Assembly: GCA_038229055.1 (NCBI GenBank)
Contig: JBBROU010000037.1
Coordinates: 1 to 40,094, forward strand
Source of the DNA: JANYJA01 sp038229055
GTDB lineage: Bacteria; Acidobacteriota; Terriglobia; Bryobacterales; Bryobacteraceae
Direction of reading: 5' to 3'
Length of the DNA stretch: 40,094 nucleotides
The translations under genes were made by a program, and so were the position numbers. The first letter of the stretch is position 1. Each line of letters starts with the position of its first letter. The notes below the pieces were generated by a model. It did not search any database, was not told the origin of the DNA, and was given only the letters and a program-made list of their open reading frames with translations. This document shows, one piece after another, positions 28,801-35,558 of this stretch.

Positions 28801-30919
28801 TCGGAAGCAGGCAGCTCATGCCGACGATCGCCACGTCGCACGGGGGCTCGGCGGTCTCTTCGGCCAGAGTTTCAACCGGCACGGCCGCCGCCAGCAGGAT
28901 GGCAGCGCTGCCGCGCGAAACATCCTCGTGCAGTTCGCGCGCGGTGCAGACTCTATGCCGCAGCGCCGCGACTTGGCCGATCATGTACATGCCGTCGAGC
29001 TTCTGCTGTTCGGCGGAGACGGTCACATAGCGGACGCCCGATTCCGGCGTCTCCTCGCGCACGATGCCCTTGCTGGCGATGCGCAGACGCCCCAAATTTA
29101 AGTCTTCAAGAGCATCGCGGATCTCCTGCGTGCTCTTGCCTTCGGCGATGAGTTTGCGCTTGGTTTCGCGAAACACACCGTAGAAATCCGTGTCGACGCA
29201 GCGCGAGGCATGGCCCGGACCGGATTCGAGAATCACGGTGTGCTTGCAGTTGAGCGCTTCTTGCTGGAAGCCTTCGACGATGGCTCCGCCGCGCGTCGCT
29301 TCCTCGGTAAAGAGATAGGCGGTCCCCAGCAGCACCCCGATGCGGACACCCTTGGCAGCCAGCGGGGCGGCCATCCCCGACACCATCGCAGCCGAGCGCG
29401 CATCGTGAATTCCCCCGGCGAAGATGATGTGCAGCTCTTCGGCCTTGACGCCGGACGCGATCTTTTCGAGCAGCGCGTCGATCATCGCTTCCCAGAGAAC
29501 GAAGCTGGTGCGCGGCCCCACGTGGCCGCCGCATTCGCGGCCTTCGAAGATGAACTTGCGCGCCCCGTCGTCGACGAACATGCGCAGCAGTGAAGGCGCC
29601 GGCACGTGCAGGTACGTGTGGATTCCGATCGCTTCGAGACTCGCGGCCTGGTCTGGACGCCCCCCGGCGATGATGGCGTAGGGCGGCTTGAATTCGCGCA
29701 CCACTTCGAGCTGTTCGGCGCGCAATTCCGGCGGAACGAACCCCAGAATCCCGACGCCCCACGATTTATTCCCCGCCAATTGCTTGGTCTTGGTGAGAAG
29801 CGCGCGAACCTGTGGCGCGCGCAGGAGCGCCAACGCCAGAAACGGCAGCGCGCCGCTCCCGGCCACGCCGACGCAGAATTCAGCCGTATCGCTGACCCGC
29901 GTCATCGGCCCTTGCAGGATCGGATATTCGGTGCCATGGGCTTGCGCCAACGCCGAGCCCGGCTGCAGCGGCAAGGATTTCCGCGCTTCCGAAACATGCT
30001 CGGCAACGGATGCTTCGATGGCTTCAAGAATCCCCGGCACCGTCCGAAAACGCTTGGCCAAGGAGGACGCAAACACCGTATCCTGACCCAGCGGCCACAG
30101 ATCGGTTTCGGGTGCCCGCCACCCGATGCGTGCGATCAAAGCTTGGCGCCAATGGCCGTTCACATCGCCGGACTCGGCAAGCAGCGCATGCTCGTGCTTC
30201 TGAATTTCCGCGGCTCCGGTCATGCCGGGCCGCTGGTAGAGGCGGAACAATGCGTCCAGTTCGCGCCCGACGCACACCGTCTCATCGCCCTCGAAGCGCT
30301 CGACCGCCGCGCGCAACTTTCCGGGCAAGGTCGCTTCCGCCGCCAGCATCAATTGAGCGTCGAGCCACACGCCGGCCGCCCCTGCCACCGCGCACGCCGC
30401 CGCCGAATGCATTCCGATTCCGCCGCGCACCCAGATGGGGAGAGTGCTTTCCTGAAGCAGCCGCTGCAGCAATACGAAACTGGTCTCTTCTCCGACGAAT
30501 CCGCCGGCCTCCTGACCTTTGGCAATGAAGCCGTCGACGCCGAGTTCCGCGCCGATCTGCGCCTCTTCGCTCGAAGTCACTTCGAGATAGACGGTTCGCG
30601 CGTCCGGCTTCGGGCCGCGCGCAGTTTCCACCAGCGAAGCCAAACGCGGGCTCCGCGCGCCGGTGAAGATCACAGTGCGAACTGCGGAGCTCAAGCCGGC
30701 AATCGCGTCAGGCGTGATTTCGGCGAAGGCGTCAAGCGCCACCGCCGCGTTGCCAGTCGTGAACTTCTCCAGACGCGCAATCGCCGCCTGGGCTACGGCG
30801 AGCGATCCCGCGGCTTCCAAATTCAAGACTCCCGAAGCGCCATAGCGGCACGCCGCGATCGCGATCGCGGGGTCGGGTAAGCCGGGCACATTGGACGCAA
30901 AAATCCTGAATGATTTCAT
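22862..30919 (-). CDS. Pfa-like iterative synthase: NMO-NMO-KS-AT-4xACP-KR
   Basis: A 2685-aa protein starting at an ATG five bases after GGAGG. Domain order: FMN-dependent nitronate-monooxygenase/PfaD-like domain 1 (about 5-230, GGIGMHSAA); domain 2 (about 320-600, ILQGPMTRVSD, ECGGHVGPRTSF, FAGGIHDARS); KS (about 693-1140) with Cys882, His1017 and His1057; AT (about 1250-1550) with Ser1353 (GHSYGE) and His1458 (CAFHS) and an ARGR malonyl-binding segment; an Ala/Pro linker; four ACPs with pantetheine Ser at 1784, 1886, 1981 and 2081, all in LGIDSIK; and a KR with a structural part (2140-2370), GGARGI near 2390 and Tyr2578 (DYAAANG). The LGIDSIK tandem ACPs and KR type are those of polyunsaturated fatty acid synthases. 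With the second synthase it provides all steps (KS, AT, KR, DH, ER). The chain made is unknown. Confidence 0.94.
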   Translation of the reverse strand: MKSFRIFASNVPGLPDPAIAIAACRYGASGVLNLEAAGSLAVAQAAIARLEKFTTGNAAVALDAFAEITPDAIAGLSSAVRTVIFTGARSPRLASLVETARGPKPDARTVYLEVTSSEEAQIGAELGVDGFIAKGQEAGGFVGEETSFVLLQRLLQESTLPIWVRGGIGMHSAAACAVAGAAGVWLDAQLMLAAEATLPGKLRAAVERFEGDETVCVGRELDALFRLYQRPGMTGAAEIQKHEHALLAESGDVNGHWRQALIARIGWRAPETDLWPLGQDTVFASSLAKRFRTVPGILEAIEASVAEHVSEARKSLPLQPGSALAQAHGTEYPILQGPMTRVSDTAEFCVGVAGSGALPFLALALLRAPQVRALLTKTKQLAGNKSWGVGILGFVPPELRAEQLEVVREFKPPYAIIAGGRPDQAASLEAIGIHTYLHVPAPSLLRMFVDDGARKFIFEGRECGGHVGPRTSFVLWEAMIDALLEKIASGVKAEELHIIFAGGIHDARSAAMVSGMAAPLAAKGVRIGVLLGTAYLFTEEATRGGAIVEGFQQEALNCKHTVILESGPGHASRCVDTDFYGVFRETKRKLIAEGKSTQEIRDALEDLNLGRLRIASKGIVREETPESGVRYVTVSAEQQKLDGMYMIGQVAALRHRVCTARELHEDVSRGSAAILLAAAVPVETLAEETAEPPCDVAIVGMSCLLPKATDVREFWANVLDKVNGIVEVPKHRFDADLFFDTDKKARDKIYSRWGGFLEDVAFDPMKFGIPPNALPSIDPMQLLSLAAVDEALRDAGYATRAFPRAKTSVLFGLSGGLGDLGINYAVRSTLPEYIKDVPEEILSHLPEWTEDSFAGILLNVAAGRVANRFDLGGVNFTVDAACASSLAAAYLATRELTSGASDMVIVGGVDTVQSPFGFMCFSKAQALSPRGQCRPFDESADGIAISEGITILIFKRLADAERSGDRIYAVIKGIAGSSDGRGRSMTAPRPEGQMQVLRRAYRQAHIRPSTVGYFEAHGTGTVAGDAAELASLSQVLLADGATPRSCAVGSVKSMVGHTKSAAGVTGLMKIALALYHRTLPPTLHVVKPNRQLSEASSPLYANVESRPWVGRVDETPRRAGVSSFGFGGTNFHAVLEEYTGDFRAALDRAPAERWPAELFLWTGSGAQIGAVLKPLIAALAGGATPKLRDLASSICARAKSSASGLRLAIVATSLADVVTKLETVQQAFAAGKETLEDATGIYLAPAAPAKKIAFLFPGQGSQFPGMLRDLALYFPEFRESLEQADKVLDGRLPQPLSSYIEPTPAFTAEEEKRQMEAITATAVAQPALGAVEIALHQLLTRLGITPAMTAGHSYGEYAALAAAGVMDPSALFSLSQARGRAIEESTRGGDAGTMAAVQANEAATADALAGVDGITIANLNAPRQTIISGAKGAIAKALEVLSAQGVAAKAIPVACAFHSPLMQPAKDRLGAALSRQKFAQPAVPVFSNTLAAAYPEDPGAIANLLGEHLVRPVRFVEQIRAMYDAGARVFLEVGPKTVLSGLAKQNLEKGSALILPIDAARGTGLVQFLKVLAQLTTVAGVTLETEELFRGREAERIEVEKLAAAVVSAQGWLVNGSRAFPRSRPTPLKVPIQLVNAATLPEPKVIVKEVIVPAAAPRTAVAAASASGSSEAVMQQFQNMMTQFLQTQASIMTAYLQDGSVAAPSVSMPVAVPVAITPRLPAAPSVEATKPAPVVAKRAAKLVAKPASRNIAAELIAIVSERTGYTADLLDPNANIEADLGIDSIKRVEILSAFQRTCTAAEQSQVQSIMEKLTGARTLGEISAQLQRLFATVAASIAVAIPAPQPVSAARNIASEITGIVSERTGYPADLLDSNAGIEADLGIDSIKRVEILSAFQRTCTAAEQSKVQSIMENLTAARTLGEISAQLQTLFSAAAPVTVANATARDIKTELVAIVSERTGYPADLLDSNAGIEADLGIDSIKRVEILSAFQRTCSAAEQAQVQAIMEKLTGARTLGEMANQLQPVFAVLGPVQTQPVLVAAKPAREISAELIAIVSERTGYPADLLDLNAGIEADLGIDSIKRVEILSAFQRTCSAAEQSQVQGVMEKLTGARTLAEMASRLAPIFHEGGKPATEEVPRFTLKTIARLRQGASQHFANRVTLITDDENGVAAGVAETLNRNGERALLLRHSYGPMLSTEGVFTTDLTDAAAVQAVVESIRQNHGPVGAVIHLLPLQNGKSLFTTSLDEWRAHVRQDVRSLYLLARAAESDLKQTGEKGGALFAVVTGRGGDFGLSRSPALSPTQQAAADFVKTLALEFGGVLCKVVDIDPSDPVAILRQKLIDELTSRDETLQVGLPGDRRLTVIPQLAPAPATVLRTIDRSWVMLLTGGARGITAEIARMLAGRYQPTLILAGTSPLAAVREPADTHGITDPTLLKTALAARLRAAGGAVKPAAVGAAYARLLKNREIHQTLDDLRELGARVEYHAVDVRDEAAFGGLIDNIYGQHGRIDAVIHGAGVIEDKLIKDKTPESFDRVVHTKTDSTYLLARKLRPETLQCFVLMSSITAALGNRAQADYAAANGTMNGVATLLAAQWPGCVVAMNWGPWDQAGMVSDEVRQQFLTHGVQMIPPQGGAEAVLREMTCAHAGEASEPIVVFGDGPWRKIAAPAGNAPATLSKAVGHSA
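24542..25672 (-). repeat. Four tandem ACP-coding repeats
   Basis: Four copies of about 240-300 bp encode the tandem carrier domains of the large synthase. Copies 1 and 2 (right-hand) share 54 identical bases (25508-25561 and 25202-25255). Copies 3 and 4 resemble each other more (CSAAEQ against CTAAEQ in the protein). This points to stepwise duplication or gene conversion within pairs. Spacers between copies differ in length and sequence. Confidence 0.9.
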
Positions 30920-30958
30920 CGGACCCTCCGGTGCTAACGCATTCTATGGGGAATCGTT

Positions 30959-31582
30959 CTAGGCGATCTGCGCGGTGACGCCTACCGATTCAGTTCCTAC
31001 CGAAGAAACGCGCGACAGGTGGGAGTAGTAATTGTCGTAGATTCCCTGGGCCCACTCGCGGTTGATTTCGTCACCCGAACGCAGTGTCACTTCAGCGCCG
31101 CATGCCGAGCACTTCATCCGGAATCCCAGCGAAGCTGCCATAGGTCCGCCGCAGGTCGAGCACTCGCGCGGCGTAAACTGCAGCAGACCCTGAATCATGC
31201 TGATCCATGTGGAGACTTTCAAAAAATAGCGGTTTACGTCCCGGATGGAGACTTCCCTGCCGGTCACGAATTCGGCTGCGTCCGCGGCGGGCATGCGCCG
31301 AACCAGCACTTCCTTGCCGGTCTCGGTAAGCATGTGCTCCTTTTCGAGAACACCCGCGCCGAACACTTCCGACGCCGTTTGAAGGATCGTCTTCTCCGGC
31401 AGCCAGATATTGAATTGCGACTCCACTTCCATGGCGATCTCGATCATGTCGAGCGATTCGGCGCCGATGTCATGCAGAAACACTTCGGGCTTTACCGTCG
31501 CCGGGTCGATACGCAGGCCGTCACCTACGATTTGAGCGAATTTGTCCGCGATTTCGAACTCACTAATAACTTGTGAAGACAT
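30959..31582 (-). CDS. Acyl carrier protein fused to a zinc-ribbon domain
   Basis: This 207-aa protein starts at the ATG at 31582, with GGAGG at 31592-31596 upstream (a TTG one codon earlier is the alternative). Residues 10-75 form an ACP with LHDIGAESLDMIEIAME, where Ser43 is the pantetheine site, in the style of discrete ACPs of fatty acid or polyketide systems. A middle helical part (80-135) follows. The C-terminal part has a zinc ribbon, CSTCGG near 141-144 and CSACG near 158-161, and a Tyr-rich tail. ACPs with a metal-binding tail are not a standard family. It is the first gene of the long minus-strand run, 39 bp before the large synthase, and should be activated by the PPTase of the second synthase. 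The ribbon could dock to a partner enzyme or bind nucleic acid; neither is shown. Confidence 0.85.
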   Translation of the reverse strand: MSSQVISEFEIADKFAQIVGDGLRIDPATVKPEVFLHDIGAESLDMIEIAMEVESQFNIWLPEKTILQTASEVFGAGVLEKEHMLTETGKEVLVRRMPAADAAEFVTGREVSIRDVNRYFLKVSTWISMIQGLLQFTPRECSTCGGPMAASLGFRMKCSACGAEVTLRSGDEINREWAQGIYDNYYSHLSRVSSVGTESVGVTAQIA

Positions 31583-31633
31583 CAATTAGTTCCTCCATCG
31601 AATGAATTTGCGAAGCTTACCAAGTGGTTCTAT

Positions 31634-31664
31634 GAACTCTACTGTTATGTACAGGCGCTATTAA
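31634..31664 (-). promoter_or_regulatory. Possible promoter of the synthase operon
   Basis: Between the terminator and the ACP-zinc-ribbon gene, the minus strand reads TTAATA, 17 bp, TAGAGT, each matching 4 of 6 sigma-70 positions. It is the best candidate in a 130-bp gap but is weak on its own. Confidence 0.25.
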
Positions 31665-31665
31665 G

Positions 31666-31690
31666 AAAAACACGGGAAACCGCTCCCGCG
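31666..31690 (-). terminator. Intrinsic terminator after the ketosynthase gene
   Basis: On the minus strand CGCGGGA pairs with TCCCGTG (7 bp, one G-T pair, loop of six) and TTTTT follows directly. It lies 26 bp after the ketosynthase stop and before the ACP-zinc-ribbon gene, so the sulfur/ketosynthase genes and the synthase operon are likely separate transcripts, at least in part. Confidence 0.65.
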
Positions 31691-31715
31691 GCAAGGATAA
31701 AAATCTTGAGCCGGC

Positions 31716-33017
31716 TCATGCCTGGCTCCAGCGGCGCACGGCCAGGGCGGCGTTCTGGCCGCCAAACGCAAAGGCATTCACCAGAGCGGCACGCACATGC
31801 GCGGCACGGCTCCGGTTCGGGACATAATCCAGATCGCACTCGGCATCGGCGTGCTCCAAGTGCATGGTCGGGGGGACGCAATCGTGCCGCATCGCCTTGA
31901 CCGCGAAAATCAGATTACAGACCCCGGCGGCGGAAATCGTATGACCGATCTGCCCTTTATTCGACGAGATCATCAGGCGGCGCGCACCGTCGCCGAAGAC
32001 GCGCTTGATCGCCGTGGTCTCGCCGGAATCGTTCTTCGGAGTCGAAGTTCCGTGCGCCGCGATGTAGTCGATTTCTTCGGGCAACATGCCGCCGTCGGCC
32101 AGCGCCAACTGCATCGCGCGCGCTTCGGGCACGCCATCGGGCGAGGGATCGGTTAAGGTGCCCGCGTTCAAAGTGCATCCGAATCCCGTAACCTCGGCGT
32201 AGATGTGCGCACCCCGAGACTGCGCGCTATCGAGCGATTCCAGCAGCACCGCCCCCGCGCCTTCGCCCATCACGAAGCCGTCGCGCAGCTTATCGAACGG
32301 CCGGGAAGCCTCGTCCGGATTGGCGCTGCGGCTCAATGCCCCGAGCAGCGAAAATGCCAGGATACTGATCGGGCTGACCAGCGCCGTGCTCCCGCCCGCC
32401 AGCATCGCGGCGGCCTCGCCGCGCCGGATCATGCGGAACGCTTCGCCAATGGCATGAGCACTCGCCGCGCAAGCCGTATCGTTGACCAGGGCCGGGCCGC
32501 CCAAGCCGAGCAAACGCGCGGTCGTGCTGGCGATGGTGTCGCCCAAACGGCGCACAAACCCGTTCTCCGGTTGCAGACCCTCGGCGGCAAAGCGCGCCAT
32601 ATCGAGGCGCTTGTGGTCCGCCGTGCGCATCCGGAAATATTCTTTCAGCAGATTAATGTCGAGGTAGTTGACCGAGGTGCCGAGTGAAACACCAATGCGC
32701 CCGGATTCGATCGGAGCGCGTTCGAGCCCGGCGTCTTTCGCGGCTTCGGCCGCGGGAGGCAGGAACATCCGCACCGTGCGGCGGCACCAGGTCCCCGGGA
32801 AACCCGCCAGCCCGGTTTCGCGTTGGATGTGCCGGGCTTCCCCGGCAACTTTCGTCGCATACTCAGCCGAATCCCAAAAGCTGATGGGCTCAATGCCGTT
32901 CTCGCCCGCAACCAATCGCCGCCAGCAAACCGGCAGGTCGGTTCCAAGCGATGTGCTGAGGCCCATCCCCGTGATTACTACCCGATTTTGTACATTGCTG
33001 GCCACGTCCGTTCGCAT
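31716..33017 (-). CDS. Beta-ketoacyl-ACP synthase II-type (FabF/KAS II)
   Basis: A 433-aa stand-alone ketosynthase. The catalytic triad is intact: Cys183 in NDTACAASAHA, His322 in AAHGTSTPKND and His359 in GQIGHTISAAG; AFAFGGQNAA ends the fold. It resembles FabF-like condensing enzymes that extend a chain held on an ACP with malonyl-ACP. The start is uncertain: GAGGAG directly touches the ATG at 33017, while a GTG at 33005 lies 12 bases after it. The gene begins 6 bp after the kinase stop, so they form one transcription unit. A free KAS beside a PKS may prime the synthase or extend a starter on one of the discrete ACPs, such as the ACP-zinc-ribbon protein next door; this is an inference from position. 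Confidence 0.9.
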   Translation of the reverse strand: MRTDVASNVQNRVVITGMGLSTSLGTDLPVCWRRLVAGENGIEPISFWDSAEYATKVAGEARHIQRETGLAGFPGTWCRRTVRMFLPPAAEAAKDAGLERAPIESGRIGVSLGTSVNYLDINLLKEYFRMRTADHKRLDMARFAAEGLQPENGFVRRLGDTIASTTARLLGLGGPALVNDTACAASAHAIGEAFRMIRRGEAAAMLAGGSTALVSPISILAFSLLGALSRSANPDEASRPFDKLRDGFVMGEGAGAVLLESLDSAQSRGAHIYAEVTGFGCTLNAGTLTDPSPDGVPEARAMQLALADGGMLPEEIDYIAAHGTSTPKNDSGETTAIKRVFGDGARRLMISSNKGQIGHTISAAGVCNLIFAVKAMRHDCVPPTMHLEHADAECDLDYVPNRSRAAHVRAALVNAFAFGGQNAALAVRRWSQA

Positions 33018-33023
33018 CTCCTC

Positions 33024-34577
33024 TTAATTAGCTCCCGGGACTTCGACGAAGCCGCGATCGGCAAGATAACGCAGGATCTCGCGTGCATTCTCTTCCGGCG
33101 TCCGCCTGGCGGTCGGCAATGTGAGCTCGGGAGCGGCCGGCGGCTCATACGGATCATCTACTCCAGTGAATCCGCGGATCTCTCCGTTTCGCGCCTTGGC
33201 GTAGAAACCTTTCACATCGCGCTGTTCGCAAACGCTGGCCGGCGTATCGACGAATACCTCGATGAAGCGCCCTTCCGGCAGCATGGCCCGGACTTGATTG
33301 CGCGTGGCCGCGTAAGGGCTCACCGCGGCGCAGATCACAGCGCCCCCGTGCTTGGAAATTTCCGCGGCGACGAAACCGATGCGCAGAATGTTGATGTCGC
33401 GATCCTCGCGCGAGAAACTGAGCCCTTTCGAAAGATGCGTGCGCACGGCATCGCCGTCGAGCACGGTGAGCTGGCGGCCGCTGCCGTTGAGCATCACGGT
33501 AAGCGCGTCGGCGATACTGCTCTTGCCCGCGCTCGGCATCCCGGTAAACCAGATCACGAAGCCCTGCGGGGTGCGCGGAGGGTAGACCGATTCCAGGATC
33601 GCCGCGACTTCCGGACGCGCGAGCGATTCCGGAAGCGGCCGGCCGGCTTCGAGATATTCGCGCGGGGCGGCGCGCGAAATATGGTTTGCCGAGCCCCGGC
33701 TGACAACTTCAATTCCGATATCTTTTGCGTGCTCCCGAAGCAGTGCGGCGTGCGCTTCGCCGGGAACCATCGCCGTCGCCCCGCTGTTGCGGAGAATCAA
33801 GGCGTTCAGCAGGGCGGCGCGGCCCGATCCCGATCCAGGGCCCATCGGCATGACGGTCATGAACGTCGAAGCCGAATCCAAATAGCGCTTCACCGCTCGA
33901 CAGGCACGGATGCGCGCATACTGCTCCATGTCGCCGGCGCGGTCGGGATTTTCAAGCACGTGGATCAGGATCGCCGAGCCTTGGGCTGCATCTCGCAGCA
34001 TCTCCTCTTCCGGGCGATAGATAGGGCCTTCGGTCGCAAAACCCACCACACGGCCGGATAGCCGAGTTGGCGGCTCGCGAAGCTCCGGAAAATCTAAATG
34101 TGTTGGCAGGTCAACCACTCTCAGATTCCCGGTGATGCACCAGCGCGCCCACGCCCGCCTCTCCGCGCCGGAAAATGCCTTCGCCTCAGCCTCCAAATCA
34201 CGCGGGAAAATCTCGGTGACATCCAGGATGCCGAGCAGGTTGTTCTTGGAGCTGCGCAGCGCCACGGGCTCGCCGGGCCGGATCGCACCCAAATCGGACA
34301 GCTCGAGCGTTATCGGCACCGGGAAGAATGTGCCATCCGCTAAACGCATCGAATCGAGGATCTTACGGTAATCCGCCTCACTTGCGAAAGACAACCCCGC
34401 GCCGCACGCACCCGAAGCCAAAAGTTCTAAATTCGCTAACCCCTGCGCGGAGAGTTGAACCGACGGAAGGTCAATGGCAAGGCGAGACAGTTCGCTGCGC
34501 TCGATCGAGCCCGCAACTAAACAGGTCGGGCGCATTGAGCTGGAAATCAAAGAGGATGCCGCCATTTCAGGGACCAT
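33024..34577 (-). CDS. ATP-sulfurylase-like domain fused to APS kinase
   Basis: A 517-aa protein. Residues 30-330 have the layout of ATP sulfurylase (PUA-like N-terminal domain followed by the catalytic fold). The QTRNPxHRAH motif is replaced by ATEGPIYRPE (180-190), and the GRDHAG motif by GEAHA (273-277), so sulfate adenylation looks lost. Residues 335-515 are a complete APS kinase: P-loop GMPSAGKS (346-353), LDGDAVRTHL, REDRDINILRI, and DVKGFYAKARNGEIRGFTGVDDPYE. The kinase phosphorylates adenylyl sulfate at the 3' position to make PAPS, the donor for sulfation. Fusions of this type are known as bifunctional enzymes, but here only the kinase half appears active. It lies 48 bp after a TauE-type transporter and 6 bp before a ketosynthase. 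Confidence 0.85.
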   Translation of the reverse strand: MVPEMAASSLISSSMRPTCLVAGSIERSELSRLAIDLPSVQLSAQGLANLELLASGACGAGLSFASEADYRKILDSMRLADGTFFPVPITLELSDLGAIRPGEPVALRSSKNNLLGILDVTEIFPRDLEAEAKAFSGAERRAWARWCITGNLRVVDLPTHLDFPELREPPTRLSGRVVGFATEGPIYRPEEEMLRDAAQGSAILIHVLENPDRAGDMEQYARIRACRAVKRYLDSASTFMTVMPMGPGSGSGRAALLNALILRNSGATAMVPGEAHAALLREHAKDIGIEVVSRGSANHISRAAPREYLEAGRPLPESLARPEVAAILESVYPPRTPQGFVIWFTGMPSAGKSSIADALTVMLNGSGRQLTVLDGDAVRTHLSKGLSFSREDRDINILRIGFVAAEISKHGGAVICAAVSPYAATRNQVRAMLPEGRFIEVFVDTPASVCEQRDVKGFYAKARNGEIRGFTGVDDPYEPPAAPELTLPTARRTPEENAREILRYLADRGFVEVPGAN

Positions 34578-34597
34578 AAGAATTCCGGGCTAAAGGA

Positions 34598-34629
34598 ATT
34601 GTAAATTTTTGTATTGTATTGCTTGTCAC
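34598..34629 (-). promoter_or_regulatory. AT-rich gap with possible -10 boxes before the APS-kinase gene
   Basis: The 48-bp gap is unusually AT-rich for this genome and has TACAAT on the minus strand at 34598-34603 and 34613-34618, plus GTGACA at 34624-34629. Spacing between the best pair is 20 bp, longer than ideal, so an extra internal promoter is possible but not secure. Confidence 0.25.
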
Positions 34630-35396
34630 ACTAGCTTAACGCCAGTTGCGAATAACAGCAAGCCCAGCCCCATGCGCAAAGGTCGCGCCGGCAGCCTTGG
34701 AGCCAAGAATGAACCCACCAAGACCCCTGGCACCGAACCGGCGAGCAGAATTGGAACCAGCGGCCACTCCACGTTGCCCGCTTTGGCCTGCAGCATACCC
34801 GTGGCCGAAACCAGAATCGCGGCATGAAAAACATCGGTGCCGACAACGCGCGACGGGGAGTTGGGATAAAGCATGATGAGGAACGGCGCGATGAGCGAGC
34901 CGCTGCCGACCGAGGTGACCCCGACGGCCACCCCTATGAGCGCCCCCCAAGCCACGGTGGCGGCAATTGCGTGGCGCTTGATGAAGTTCGATTTCGTTTC
35001 GAGGAGCGGACCCTTCAGGGCCCGATAGATCATCATGACGGCCCCGATGACCAGCACGACGCCGATAGCACGGCGCACGTACTCTTCCGGATTCACTCCA
35101 TGATGCCGGCAGTATCCGATCGTTAGAAATCCGATGATCCCGCCCGGCACGCTCCCGCAAGCAAGCTGCAAAGCCACTTTTATGTCGACCGTGCCTTGCT
35201 TCCAGTGCATCCAGGCGCCGACAATTTTGGTCACCGCCCCGTAAGCCAGGTCGGTGCCGACAGCCAACAACGGGCGCATGCCCGCAACCAGCACGAGGAA
35301 CGGGGTCATCAGTGCCGCGCCGCCCATGCTGGTCAAACCGACCAGAATGCCGACGACAAAACTCATCGCTAAGAGGGCTAAGTGATTATTTGACAT
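34626..35396 (-). CDS. TauE/SafE family transporter
   Basis: A 256-aa membrane protein, taken from the ATG at 35396. An upstream in-frame ATG at 35477 would add 27 residues not seen in the family. About eight hydrophobic helices are visible, with the two repeated halves each carrying the family motif: GLTSMGGAALMTPFLVL near the start and GVTSVGSGSLIAPFLIM in the middle, followed by VGTDLAYG and VGTDVFHA respectively. TauE/SafE proteins (DUF81) export sulfite, sulfoacetate or taurine breakdown products or move other sulfur anions across the inner membrane. It heads the unit that goes on to the APS-kinase and ketosynthase genes, which fits sulfur handling. The exact substrate is not known. Confidence 0.88.
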   Translation of the reverse strand: MSNNHLALLAMSFVVGILVGLTSMGGAALMTPFLVLVAGMRPLLAVGTDLAYGAVTKIVGAWMHWKQGTVDIKVALQLACGSVPGGIIGFLTIGYCRHHGVNPEEYVRRAIGVVLVIGAVMMIYRALKGPLLETKSNFIKRHAIAATVAWGALIGVAVGVTSVGSGSLIAPFLIMLYPNSPSRVVGTDVFHAAILVSATGMLQAKAGNVEWPLVPILLAGSVPGVLVGSFLAPRLPARPLRMGLGLLLFATGVKLV

Positions 35397-35504
35397 TGCT
35401 CTATACCAACCCCCCGTCTCCGCGGTCAGGGCGGTCAGGCTTCCTCGAAAACCGTCATGCACCGGCATGGCAAACATCGCCGGACCGATCTGAAGCAGCT
35501 GCCA

Positions 35505-35539
35505 AACGGCACGTATCCCCGCATGGCGCGGTTGCCGTT
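35505..35539 (-). promoter_or_regulatory. Structured leader element upstream of the TauE-type gene
   Basis: On the minus strand AACGGCA pairs with TGCCGTT (7 bp). Inside them CCGC and GCGG form a second 4-bp stem with a five-base loop. It lies between the promoter and the gene in a leader of about 150 bases. It resembles no riboswitch I can name. Confidence 0.4.
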
Positions 35540-35558
35540 CGTTCTATCTGATGGAGTT

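Noticed and set aside
18063..30919. EPA/DHA (Pfa) synthase
   Set aside because: The ACPs and KR are Pfa-like, but there is no chain-length-factor domain, no pair of DH domains and a fused rather than separate reductase, so a PUFA product cannot be claimed.
18063..30919. Enediyne or heterocyst glycolipid synthase
   Set aside because: Enediyne synthases are single KS-AT-ACP-KR-DH-PPTase chains and have no NMO domains; the second protein shares only the PPTase idea. Accessory genes of either pathway are absent.
31645..31881. A small minus-strand gene overlapping the ketosynthase end
   Set aside because: It is a shifted frame of the ketosynthase with Arg- and Cys-rich content and no start signal.
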